A DNA stretch of 64,000 nucleotides from Gammaproteobacteria bacterium (GTDB lineage: Bacteria; Pseudomonadota; Gammaproteobacteria; Xanthomonadales; Rhodanobacteraceae), in NCBI GenBank assembly GCA_004295005.1, contig SHNG01000192.1, positions 1 through 64,000 of the forward strand, written 5' to 3'. This document shows, piece by piece, positions 46,301 to 55,186 of the stretch. Numbering within the stretch: the first letter of the stretch is position 1; each line of letters begins with the position of its first letter. The notes below the pieces were generated by a model. That model did no database searches. It was not told the origin of the DNA and was given only the letters and a program-made list of their open reading frames with translations. Position numbers and translations under genes: made by a program.

Positions 46301-47224
46301 ATGAATCCAATCACCGCGGTGCAAACGCCGGGAATCGCCGGGACTCGACTGCTGCTTCCGCTGGCCCTGCTTTCGGTTTACCTGATCTGGGGCTCGACCT
46401 ACCTGGCGATCAGCGTGGCCCTGCAAAGCTGGCCGCCTTTCATGATGGCATCCATCCGTTTCCTGATTGCCGGTGCGGCCCTGTACACGGGCTTGCGCAT
46501 GCGCGGCATGCCATCACCCACGCGCCGCCAATGGTTGAACGCGGCATTTGCCGGCAGCCTGTTGCTGGGAATCGGCAATGGCGCCGTGTGTTACGCGCAG
46601 CAAACCGTGGCCTCCGGTTTGGCGGCCATTGCGATCGCCAGCATGCCGCTGTTTGCCGCAATATTTGGCGTGGTCTACAAGACCTGGCCCAGCCGGGTTG
46701 AATGGATGGGCCTCGTCATTGGTTTCAGTGGCGTGATCCTGCTCAATTTCGGCAATGGCCTCGACGGATCGCCACTCGGGGCCGTGGCCCTGATCATGGC
46801 CGCCTGTGCTTGGGCATTCGGTTCGATCTGGAGCCAACGCCAGGACATGCCGCCGGCATTGATGAACACCGCAGCGCAGATGCTGTGTGGTGGCGTGATA
46901 CTGGGCGTGGTTGCCTTCCTGCACGGCGAACGACTGCACGCCATGCCTTCGCTGCCGGCAAGCCTGTCGCTTGCCTACCTCATCGTGTTCGGTTCACTGG
47001 TTGCATTCAGCGCCTACCTTTACTTGCTGAACAATGTGCGACCGTTGCTTGCCACCAGCTATGCCTATGTCAATCCACCGGTCGCGGTACTGCTGGGCAT
47101 GATGTTTCTCGGCGAGCAGGTGCACGCAACCGATGTGATCGCGATGCTGGTCATCCTTGCCGGCGTCGCCCTGATTGCCTTCAGCAAGGCAACACGCCGA
47201 ACGGCGGCGAATTCCGAGCCCTGA
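46301..47224 (+). CDS. EamA/DMT-family exporter (YedA-like)
   Basis: A 307-residue transporter with ten helices in two EamA repeats. YLIWGSTYLAI near the N-terminus and LNNVRPLLATSYAYVNPPVAVLLG in the second repeat are typical of the YedA/RhtA group, which exports amino acids or drugs. The ATG at 46301 gives a short cytoplasmic start. Substrate is unknown. Confidence 0.88.
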   Translation: MNPITAVQTPGIAGTRLLLPLALLSVYLIWGSTYLAISVALQSWPPFMMASIRFLIAGAALYTGLRMRGMPSPTRRQWLNAAFAGSLLLGIGNGAVCYAQQTVASGLAAIAIASMPLFAAIFGVVYKTWPSRVEWMGLVIGFSGVILLNFGNGLDGSPLGAVALIMAACAWAFGSIWSQRQDMPPALMNTAAQMLCGGVILGVVAFLHGERLHAMPSLPASLSLAYLIVFGSLVAFSAYLYLLNNVRPLLATSYAYVNPPVAVLLGMMFLGEQVHATDVIAMLVILAGVALIAFSKATRRTAANSEP

Positions 47225-47280
47225 GAAACGCGCTTGGGTTGCTTGCGCTGATTCCGATCATGCACCGCGCCGTGGACAGT

Positions 47281-47375
47281 GGAGCAAGCTCCGCTTGTCT
47301 TTTTCCGCATGTCCACAGCCGAGCAAGCTCGGCTCTACAAAAGCATGTCCACAACCGAGCAAGCTCGGCTCTACA
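47281..47375. repeat. Short palindromic repeats (GAGCAAGCTC family)
   Basis: Two copies of CCGAGCAAGCTCGGCTCTAC at 47319 and 47355 and a variant GGAGCAAGCTCC at 47281. The same palindrome recurs at 58141-58330 and, degenerate, at 63684-63753. The surrounding 254 bp hold no gene. Confidence 0.85.
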
Positions 47376-47478
47376 AACGCCCCACATTCACTCACTCGGA
47401 ATCAATCAAAACTCGAATTCACAACCAAGCGACCCAATGGCTCCGCATCGCCAAGATGCGGAGCAATCCCCGGTTTGA

Positions 47479-48804
47479 TCAGGACTCGCGCAAGGCCGTG
47501 GTGACCGGCATGCGTGCCGCACGCAGCGCCGGATACAGACCGCCAATGAAACCAATGGCCAGCGCCCACTTGATGCCGGTCCAGAGCAGGGCCACCGAGA
47601 CATCAAACTCGAAGGTGAGTTGCCCGGTACTGCCCGCTGCCAGGGTGGATGCGGTATAGCCATTGAACACGAGCCAAGCCAGGAACCCGCCGAGCAGACC
47701 GCCGATCAGGGCCAACAGCATGGTTTCGAGCATGATCGCAACCACCACCGGCAAGCCACGGAAGCCGATCGCCCGCAGGGTGGCAATTTCGCGCGCACGG
47801 GTGGCCACTGCGGCAAACATGGTGTTGAGCGCACCAAACACGGCACCGATGGCCATGATTGCACCGACCACGATGCCGATGGCACTGATGGCCTTGGAAG
47901 TGCCTTCCGATTGCTTGCTGAAATAGTTGAGGGTGGTGTCCACATCCACCTGCAATCGCGGGTCGGACACCAGGGCCGCCTTGAAGGCATCGAAGGCATT
48001 CGCACCGGTCAGGCGCACGAACACCGAGGTGCGGCTGTTGCCGCCGTTGGGCCGATAGGTCGGCCCAACCACGCCGGCATCGCCCCACAACTCCGATTCC
48101 ATGGCGTCATTCGATTCGAAGATGCCAACCACTTTCCACATCTGGTTGCCGAGCTTGATCTCGTGCCCAACCTCCAGGCCCTGGAACTGTCGCTGCGCAC
48201 CCTTGCCCGCCACCAGTTCACGCATGCCAGGGGTGAACTTGCGGCCTTCGACGATCTTTGCGTTGCTGCGCAGCTCCCAGGCCATCTCGCCGATACCGCG
48301 CAATTGCACGCTGCCGAAATCCTCTTCCGGATTGCCGCCCATCATCGGCAGGTTGGCAGCCACCACCAATTCGGGTGAGGCGATGGGTCGGCCTTGGGCA
48401 TCCTTGGCAATGCCGGGTGCTTCGGCAATCACCACCGTCGCATCATGGCCCAGCACCGAGGACACTTCCGAGGCGGATGCGCCACGCATGACGATGGCGG
48501 TGTCGTCACTGCCGGTGCGCTTGAGGGTTTCACGAAAGCCGTTGGCCATGGCCAGCATGGCCACCAGCACCGCCACCACACCGGCAATGCCGACCACCAC
48601 CACCGCCGAGGAACCGAGGCGTTGGGTCAGGGTGCTGACGCCAATACTGGTGACCGAGGCGGCTTGGCGTCCGCGCCGGGTCAGCACCATCCACAGACCG
48701 AGCAGCACCAGCACCACCAGCAAGGCTGGCCAGGACAGGTTGAGAAACACCATGACGCCGACAATGACGGCGAAGAAGGCAAGCAATCCAATCAGGAAAT
48801 TCAT
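47479..48804 (-). CDS. ABC transporter permease (MacB/FtsX type), second subunit
   Basis: A 441-residue permease. A helix pair at the N-terminus is followed by a periplasmic core domain of about 220 residues (MacB_PCD) and three C-terminal helices with the FtsX signature (ATRAREIATLRAIGF). Such permeases drive export or lipoprotein release by a mechanotransmission mechanism. It is the last gene of a four-gene operon and starts 12 bp after the first permease. Confidence 0.88.
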   Translation of the reverse strand: MNFLIGLLAFFAVIVGVMVFLNLSWPALLVVLVLLGLWMVLTRRGRQAASVTSIGVSTLTQRLGSSAVVVVGIAGVVAVLVAMLAMANGFRETLKRTGSDDTAIVMRGASASEVSSVLGHDATVVIAEAPGIAKDAQGRPIASPELVVAANLPMMGGNPEEDFGSVQLRGIGEMAWELRSNAKIVEGRKFTPGMRELVAGKGAQRQFQGLEVGHEIKLGNQMWKVVGIFESNDAMESELWGDAGVVGPTYRPNGGNSRTSVFVRLTGANAFDAFKAALVSDPRLQVDVDTTLNYFSKQSEGTSKAISAIGIVVGAIMAIGAVFGALNTMFAAVATRAREIATLRAIGFRGLPVVVAIMLETMLLALIGGLLGGFLAWLVFNGYTASTLAAGSTGQLTFEFDVSVALLWTGIKWALAIGFIGGLYPALRAARMPVTTALRES

Positions 48805-48816
48805 CGTGGGTTCTCC

Positions 48817-49977
48817 TCAGCGTCCGGCCAATGCATCGACGATATTCAGGCGCATGGCACGCAAGGCCGGCAGCGCACCGATCAAGACGCCAATGCCGCT
48901 GGCCAAGGCAATGCCCAAGGCCCAACTGCTGATGCCGACATGGGTGTTGTTGATCATGCCGCCGCTCATGGTCGGCAAGACCATGCCAATCGCGCTGACC
49001 AGGGCTAGCCCGATCACGCCGCCGAGAAGCAGCAACAGCACCGATTCACCCAGAACCAGGGCCAGCACCTTGTTGTCGGAAAAGCCCATGGTCTTGAGCA
49101 CGGCCAGTTCGCTGGTGCGCTCGCGCACCGCCTGCATCATGGTGTTGCCGGTCAGCAGCACCAGGGTGAAGAACACCGCGCCCATGATCGAGGTGACGAT
49201 CAGGCCGATGTCGGCCATCTGCTTGATCCAGTTGCGGGTGGCGGCTTCTTCGGTCTGGGTCTTGGTTTCGTGATCGGAATTGGCAGACAGTGCGTCGATG
49301 TCACGGGCAATGCGGTCTGCCTGGTTCACGTCCTTGACCCGACTGATGTACCAGCCCACCTCGCCCTGGTTATAGGGCGTGGTCTCGTCAAACTTCTTCC
49401 AATGCAAGAGCACCATGCCTTCCTGGAAGGCATCGCCATCCTTTGACTTCATCACCCCGACCAGCTTGAAGCTCCAGTTCTTGCTGCCTTCCTGGTTGGG
49501 GAAGATCTGCGACTGCAGCGGAATGGTGTCGCCGATCTTCCAACCGTACTTCTTGATCAGCATCTCTCCGGCGAGAATGCCATTGAGATCCTCGTTGAAT
49601 GCCTTGCGATCCTCTGGCGTGACCAGCACTTCCGGATACACATCCAGGTAGTTGTCGCTGACGGCGAACGTAAACACCTGGTTGTGCGGATCCTGGTAGG
49701 CACCACCAAACCAGTTGGCATAAGCCACGTCCTTGACGCCGGACACGGCGGCAATCTTCGGCTCCAGGCTCTTGGGCAGGGTCTGGATGAAGGAAAGACG
49801 CGCGCCGGTCTGCAGGCGCTCGGCACCATTGGCGGACTTGCCGGCATCCTCGAACGAGACGCGCACCGCATCCAGCAGGCCAAACAGCAGGAAGGCCATG
49901 ATGATCGACAACAGGGTGAGAATCGTGCGGGTCTTGCGCCGGAACAGCGCCGCCCAGATCAAGTGAAGGTATTTCAT
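48817..49977 (-). CDS. ABC transporter permease (MacB/FtsX type), first subunit
   Basis: A 386-residue permease with the same plan: helix at 12-35, periplasmic domain, then three helices (VRERTSELAVLKTMGFSDNKVL is the FtsX signature). It differs from its partner enough for the pair to form a heterodimer. It lies 16 bp downstream of the ATPase gene. Confidence 0.88.
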   Translation of the reverse strand: MKYLHLIWAALFRRKTRTILTLLSIIMAFLLFGLLDAVRVSFEDAGKSANGAERLQTGARLSFIQTLPKSLEPKIAAVSGVKDVAYANWFGGAYQDPHNQVFTFAVSDNYLDVYPEVLVTPEDRKAFNEDLNGILAGEMLIKKYGWKIGDTIPLQSQIFPNQEGSKNWSFKLVGVMKSKDGDAFQEGMVLLHWKKFDETTPYNQGEVGWYISRVKDVNQADRIARDIDALSANSDHETKTQTEEAATRNWIKQMADIGLIVTSIMGAVFFTLVLLTGNTMMQAVRERTSELAVLKTMGFSDNKVLALVLGESVLLLLLGGVIGLALVSAIGMVLPTMSGGMINNTHVGISSWALGIALASGIGVLIGALPALRAMRLNIVDALAGR

Positions 49978-49993
49978 TGTCGGATCCTCGGCT

Positions 49994-50680
49994 TCAGGCG
50001 GTGGCTTGCTCGACCAGGGTGCCCTTGTCCAGATGCAGGGTCTGTTCTGCGTACTCGGCGGCCTTGGGATCGTGGGTTACCATGATGAGGGTCTTGCCAT
50101 GCTCGCGATTGAGCACCTGCAGCAGGCCGAGCACGTCTTCCGCCGACTGGCGATCCAGGTCTCCGGTGGGCTCGTCGCAAACCAGCAGCGACGGATCGGA
50201 AACGATGGCACGTGCAATCGCCACGCGCTGCTGCTGGCCACCCGAGAGTTCCGTCGGCTTGTGGCTGGCACGATCCGCCAGGCCGACCAGTTGCAGGGCA
50301 ATGGCGGCATTGCGCTTGCGCTCGGCGGCGGAAAGGCCGGTCAACAACAGGGGCACTTCCACGTTCTTCTGCGCACTCAGCATGGGCAACAGGTTGTAGA
50401 ACTGGAAGATGAAGCCCACGTTTGCCGCACGCCACTTGGCCAGCGCACCACCGCCGAGCGTGTCGATGCGTTGGCCGCCCACGCTGATCGAGCCGCCGCT
50501 GGGCGAATCCAGCCCGCCGATCAGATTCAGCAGGGTGGTCTTGCCGGAACCGGACGGCCCCATCAACGCCAGGAAATCGCCTTGCTGGATATCCAGGTTG
50601 ACGTGGTGCAGGACTTCAACCTTCTGCTTGCCACGTGCATAGGTTTTGCTGACATCACGAATTTCAACAAGTGTAGACAT
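49994..50680 (-). CDS. ABC transporter ATP-binding protein (LolD/MacB type)
   Basis: A 228-residue ATPase: Walker A GPSGSGKTT, Q-loop FQFYNLLP, signature LSGGQQQRVAIARA, Walker B LLVCDEPTGDLD and the H-loop VTHD. This is the compact type that pairs with MacB/LolC/FtsX permeases. It sits between the adaptor and permease genes. Confidence 0.93.
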   Translation of the reverse strand: MSTLVEIRDVSKTYARGKQKVEVLHHVNLDIQQGDFLALMGPSGSGKTTLLNLIGGLDSPSGGSISVGGQRIDTLGGGALAKWRAANVGFIFQFYNLLPMLSAQKNVEVPLLLTGLSAAERKRNAAIALQLVGLADRASHKPTELSGGQQQRVAIARAIVSDPSLLVCDEPTGDLDRQSAEDVLGLLQVLNREHGKTLIMVTHDPKAAEYAEQTLHLDKGTLVEQATA

Positions 50681-50727
50681 GGTATTTCCTCTTTCAAGCT
50701 TGGATTCTGAAAACTGCTCGCCAGGAA

Positions 50728-51957
50728 CTATTCGGACAACTGGATGCGGGTTCCATCCTTGAGTTCTGCGGGCGGCTGTCGCACGACTTCGGTGGAGGCC
50801 GCAATGCCTTCGACCATGCGCAGGTCACCCATGGTTGCGCCCGGAGTGACGGCGGTCTGTGCAACACGGTCGCCCTTGATGACGAAAACCACCGACTTGC
50901 CATCGCGCTGGACGATGGCACTCTCCGGCAGCAGCACACCCTTGGGCGGCGCGGGCGTCGCAGCCTGCGCAGGCTTTTCTTCGAGGAAATTCACCCGTGC
51001 ACCCATGTCCGGCAACACGCGCGCATCCTTCTGGTCCAGGCCGATGCGCACCTTCACCGTGGCCTTGCCGCGATCGGCGGTGGGAATGATGGCAATGACG
51101 TGGGCCGGAATGGTCCAGTCCTTGTAGGCATCGAGAATGGCTTCGGCAGGCATGCCTGACGTCACCCGATTGATGTACGTCTCGTTGACATCGACTTCGA
51201 TTTCCAGCGAATCCATATCGACAATGGTGCCGACGCCGGTGCGGGTGAAGCCACCGCCGGCCGACAAGGGCGAGACGATCTCGCCCACCTGTGCCGACTT
51301 GGCGATCACCATGCCGGCAAAGGGAGCACGCACCGTGGTGTAGTCAAGCTGTACCTGCGCGCTGCGTTGTTGGGCTTCGGCGAGATCCACCATGCGCTGC
51401 TGGGCAGTGAGCTGCGCGGACAGACTGGTCGCCTCGGTTTGCGCGGATTCGACAGCCTGCCGTGAAACCAGCTTGCGCCCAACCATGTCTTGCTGTCGCT
51501 CCAGATCACGCCGGGCCTGGATCAGCTGTGCGCTGATCTGGTTCACCTGGGCTTTGGCATGAGCCACCTGTGCGCGCGCCTGGGTAAGGATTGCCTGCTG
51601 TTCGGTGTCGATCAGTCGCGCCAGCACCTGCCCTGCTTCGACATGCTCGCCTTCCTCGATCAACACTTCGGCCAGGGTACCGGTGATCTGGGCGGAAACC
51701 GTCGCCTGTCGTCGCGCCGTGACATAGCCGGTAGCCTGCAGTACGGCGGTGGCGGAATCGGCATTGGCGCCGGGCGCCATCGCGGCAACCCGGGAAACCG
51801 CAAGCACGGGGCCCGATGTCAGCCACCACCAAATCCCCGCCCCGCCCAACGCGGCGACCACCACCAGCGCCAGGATCCACGGCGCCCGCGAGGGTGGCTT
51901 GGCCTCATTGCGGTCGATGCGCAACTGGTTGAGCAATTCACGCTGGTTTTCCATCAT
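50728..51957 (-). CDS. Periplasmic adaptor (HlyD/MacA-type membrane fusion protein)
   Basis: A 409-residue adaptor with an N-terminal anchor (ILALVVVAALGGAGIWWW), a lipoyl half (GYVTARRQATVSAQITGT), a long coiled-coil hairpin at about 105-185, the second lipoyl half and a beta-barrel domain. It should connect the MacB-like permeases to an outer-membrane channel; no TolC gene is in the window. It is the first gene of the operon. The start lies at one of two adjacent ATG codons (51957 or 51954). Confidence 0.9.
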   Translation of the reverse strand: MMENQRELLNQLRIDRNEAKPPSRAPWILALVVVAALGGAGIWWWLTSGPVLAVSRVAAMAPGANADSATAVLQATGYVTARRQATVSAQITGTLAEVLIEEGEHVEAGQVLARLIDTEQQAILTQARAQVAHAKAQVNQISAQLIQARRDLERQQDMVGRKLVSRQAVESAQTEATSLSAQLTAQQRMVDLAEAQQRSAQVQLDYTTVRAPFAGMVIAKSAQVGEIVSPLSAGGGFTRTGVGTIVDMDSLEIEVDVNETYINRVTSGMPAEAILDAYKDWTIPAHVIAIIPTADRGKATVKVRIGLDQKDARVLPDMGARVNFLEEKPAQAATPAPPKGVLLPESAIVQRDGKSVVFVIKGDRVAQTAVTPGATMGDLRMVEGIAASTEVVRQPPAELKDGTRIQLSE

Positions 51958-52096
51958 CGCGTTTCCGGGGTGGCTTGGAGCCGGACAGTCTGACATAAAG
52001 TGCAGGAGGCCCCGACCCCGGACAATGCGCAGCCCTCACCCGACGCACATGACGAGTGTCAACATCCAATCAACGAAAAGACAGTGAGCAGCATCC

Positions 52097-52783
52097 ATGA
52101 CGTTTGCCATCGCGCCCCACGCCATACCTTCCATCCCGGTCGCAGGTTCGGACATGCGGTTTCCCGTGCACCGCATCTACTGCATCGGGCGCAATTTCGC
52201 TGATCACGCCAGGGAAATGGGCGCAGCGGTTGATCGCGGCAACCCCATCTTCTTCACCAAGCCCGCCGATGCGATCGTCATCGACGATGGCGATGTGCCC
52301 TATCCGTCCGCAACCACCGAACTGCATCATGAAGTGGAAATGGTCATCGCGCTTGCCAGTGGAGGGCGCGACATCGCCCTCGAACATGCGCTGGACAAGG
52401 TCTACGCCTATGGCATCGGGCTTGACCTGACCCGGCGCGACCTGCAGGCAGCCGCAAAGAAGAACGGCAACCCCTGGGATACCGCCAAGGGATTCGACTG
52501 TTCGGCACCTGTTTCATCCCTGCATCGTGCCAGCGACATCGGCCACCCGGCCAATGCAGCCATCTCGTTGCATGTGAACGGCGCATTGCGCCAGCAAGCC
52601 GATATTGCCGAGATGGTCTTCAGCGTGGCCGAGATCATCCATGAACTATCCAGGTTCTATGAGCTGGCTGCGGGCGATCTCATCTTCACCGGCACGCCGG
52701 CCGGGGTTGCCAGCCTATCGCGCGGCGACAGGTTCCGTGCCGAACTGCACGGCATCGCCATCCTGGAGGGGCGCATCATCTGA
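52097..52783 (+). CDS. Fumarylacetoacetate hydrolase family protein
   Basis: A 228-residue FAH-fold hydrolase that cleaves or tautomerises beta-diketone or oxaloacetate-like substrates. The metal site is HHEVEM (Glu-x-Glu) with the Asp in GIGLDLTRRDLQ, and GDLIFTGTPAGV is the family's closing motif. YCIGRNFADHA is typical of the fumarylpyruvate hydrolase/oxaloacetate tautomerase branch. It is monocistronic. Confidence 0.92.
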   Translation: MTFAIAPHAIPSIPVAGSDMRFPVHRIYCIGRNFADHAREMGAAVDRGNPIFFTKPADAIVIDDGDVPYPSATTELHHEVEMVIALASGGRDIALEHALDKVYAYGIGLDLTRRDLQAAAKKNGNPWDTAKGFDCSAPVSSLHRASDIGHPANAAISLHVNGALRQQADIAEMVFSVAEIIHELSRFYELAAGDLIFTGTPAGVASLSRGDRFRAELHGIAILEGRII

Positions 52784-52896
52784 AGGCTGGTGACAATTGC
52801 TTGCACGGACGTTCTCGCGCGAGTGGCAGCTGCCCGCTAGAGTAATCCAATGGCTCGCAAGCCCATCCCAATTCATCCACCCTGAGGAGAACCATC

Positions 52897-53304
52897 ATGA
52901 GCATGATTTCGGAGTTCAAGGCTTTCGCCATGCGCGGCAATGTCATCGACCTTGCCGTGGGCGTGGTCATTGGCGCGGCCTTCGGCAAGATCGTTTCTTC
53001 GTTGGTGGATGGCGTGATCATGCCGCCGCTCGGCAAACTGATCGGCGGCGTGGATTTTTCCGCCTTCAAATGGGTGCTGACACCTGCCGGGGCGGACGGC
53101 AAGGGCGAAGTGGCCATCCTGTATGGCGCGTTCATCAACACCATGATCCAGTTCCTGATTGTCGCCCTGGCCATTTTCATCGTGGTCAAGGCCATCAACA
53201 AGATCAGTCGCAAGCAGGAAGATGCGCCCGCCGCGCCAGCGCCCGACGTCGTCCTGCTGACCGAGATCCGCGACTTGCTCAAGCAGGGCAAGCAAGCCCC
53301 GTAG
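52897..53304 (+). CDS. mscL: Large-conductance mechanosensitive channel
   Basis: A 135-residue channel protein that opens under membrane tension after hypo-osmotic shock. Both helices are clear ([19 protein letters not shown] and [17 protein letters not shown]), with the periplasmic loop between and a C-terminal bundle ([10 protein letters not shown]). AGGAG precedes the ATG. Confidence 0.96.
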   Translation: MSMISEFKAFAMRGNVIDLAVGVVIGAAFGKIVSSLVDGVIMPPLGKLIGGVDFSAFKWVLTPAGADGKGEVAILYGAFINTMIQFLIVALAIFIVVKAINKISRKQEDAPAAPAPDVVLLTEIRDLLKQGKQAP

Positions 53305-53419
53305 TCCCCGCGGTGTCTGCCCATGCGGGTCGCAATCAGCGGCCCGCGTGACCTTCGCCATGGGCCAATGGCCGGGGTACTTTGCCAAAATCCGCGTTTG
53401 ACCCTTGCGGATACCCAGC

Positions 53420-54862
53420 ATGCGCATTCACACCGCCTTCGCCTTCGCCCTGCTGCTCACCACCGGCGCGCAAGCCGCTGATACCGGGTCATCCGGGACG
53501 CGCATTCCGCAGTCTGCAATCGAGCAGGTCAGCGCACTGCGCGAACGTGCCCTCAAGGATGAGGTGGCGTATTCAATCACCGAGGGCCTGACCAGCGAGA
53601 TCGGTGCCCGCCTGGCCGGCAGCGACAACGACCTCAAGGCGCGTGATTGGATGATCGCCAGGTTCAAGGCACTCGGATTCGACAAGGTCTGGAGCGAGGA
53701 GGTCAGCTATCCGCGCTGGATTCGCCGCTCCGAGAGCGCTGCGGTGATCGAGCCGTTTGCCCAGCCATTGACCGTTGCCGCACTGGGCAATTCCGCGGGC
53801 ACGCCCAAAGGCGGCCTTGAAACCGAAGTGGTGCGATTCGAATCGCTGGATGCAATGCAGGCAGCACCGGATTACCTGGTGAACCACAGGATTGTCTACC
53901 TGAGCAATGCCCGCATGCAGGCGCGCACGGAGGGTGGTGGCTATGGCGCAGCCTCGCAGGTACGCGTGTCCGGTCCAGCTGCGGCCGCGGCCAAGGGCGC
54001 TGTCGGATTCCTGATGCGCTCCGCTGGCTCGGATCAAAACCGCATTGCGCATACAGGCGTGACCCATTTCGAGGATCAGGCCAAGGCGATCCCCGCCGCT
54101 GCGCTTTCCAGCCCGGATGCCGACCTGCTCGATCGCATCTTCGCGCGCGGCAAGCCGGTCAAGATCCGGCTCCAACTCGATTGCGGCATGGATGGCAGCT
54201 ACACCGGCGCCAACGTGATTGCCGAGATCACCGGCAGTTCGCGCCCGGCAGAATATTTCCTCACCGGCGGTCATCTGGATTCCTGGGATGCGGGCACCGG
54301 CGCCATCGATGACGCAGCCGGGGTTGCCATCACCACCGCTGCAGCGCATCTCATCGGCCAGCTTCCCGAGCGCCCCGCGCGCAGCATCCGCGTGGTCGCC
54401 TTTGCCAACGAGGAATCCGGCCTGTTCGGTGGCAAGGCCTATGCCGCCCAGCACCACACTGAAATCGGCAAGGCCGTGCTCGGCGCGGAATCCGACCTGG
54501 GTGCGGACCGCATATTCAAACTGACGGCAACCGTCAAGCCGGAGGCGCGTGCGGCCATCGCACAGATCGCCGCCGCGGTGAAGTCCCTTGGCGTCGAATA
54601 CGACGCGGACGCCCCCGGTGCCGGCGGATCGGATCTGTCCGCCGTGCATGCGGTCGGCATGGCGGGCCTGTCCCTGCACCAGGATGCCAGCCGCTACTTC
54701 GACTGGCACCACACCGCCAACGACACCCTGGACAAGGTCGATCTTGAGCAAATGCGTCAGAACGTGGCGGTTTACGCCATCGCCATGTACCTGGCGGCCA
54801 GCGCCGAAGGCGATTTCGGATCGGCTCCGGGAGCCTTTGCCAAGGAAGCCGGCAGCGACTGA
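53420..54862 (+). CDS. Secreted M28-family peptidase (carboxypeptidase Q-like)
   Basis: A 480-residue exported zinc peptidase. The signal peptide is MRIHTAFAFALLLTTGAQAA. Metal ligands are seen in GGHLDSWDAGTGAIDDAAG, ANEESGLFG and WHHTANDTLDKVD; a protease-associated region lies before them. The order fits plasma glutamate carboxypeptidase/carboxypeptidase Q of M28. It probably trims peptides in the periplasm. Confidence 0.92.
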   Translation: MRIHTAFAFALLLTTGAQAADTGSSGTRIPQSAIEQVSALRERALKDEVAYSITEGLTSEIGARLAGSDNDLKARDWMIARFKALGFDKVWSEEVSYPRWIRRSESAAVIEPFAQPLTVAALGNSAGTPKGGLETEVVRFESLDAMQAAPDYLVNHRIVYLSNARMQARTEGGGYGAASQVRVSGPAAAAAKGAVGFLMRSAGSDQNRIAHTGVTHFEDQAKAIPAAALSSPDADLLDRIFARGKPVKIRLQLDCGMDGSYTGANVIAEITGSSRPAEYFLTGGHLDSWDAGTGAIDDAAGVAITTAAAHLIGQLPERPARSIRVVAFANEESGLFGGKAYAAQHHTEIGKAVLGAESDLGADRIFKLTATVKPEARAAIAQIAAAVKSLGVEYDADAPGAGGSDLSAVHAVGMAGLSLHQDASRYFDWHHTANDTLDKVDLEQMRQNVAVYAIAMYLAASAEGDFGSAPGAFAKEAGSD

Positions 54863-55186
54863 TCTTCCCGCTTCCCGCCAATTGGCGCTGCCTTGCAGCG
54901 GGTTCGCGTTTCGCCAATGCAGCACGCGCCGTTCGCACAACGCGCTGATCCGCATGGCAGCGCCGTTTTGCCCATGCGATGCGCGTCCATGATTGAACAC
55001 ACCTGGCCCTGATCAACCCGCGATCCCCGGGAACCGGGCGGACCACGGTTGTGCAGCCTTGCTGGCTTTCGCAAGCCGAGCCCCGAATCTGGCACACCTG
55101 TTGCAGGAGTGCTCACTCAGGCAAGACGCTGGCAGCTTCGACAGCGCCACCAGCGGGTGATACGGTAACGGGCACAGGGGGACGAT
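54863..55186. other. Intergenic region
   Basis: 324 bp between the peptidase and the GGDEF-EAL gene. Apart from AGGGGGA before the GTG start at 55187 I see no feature. Confidence 0.3.
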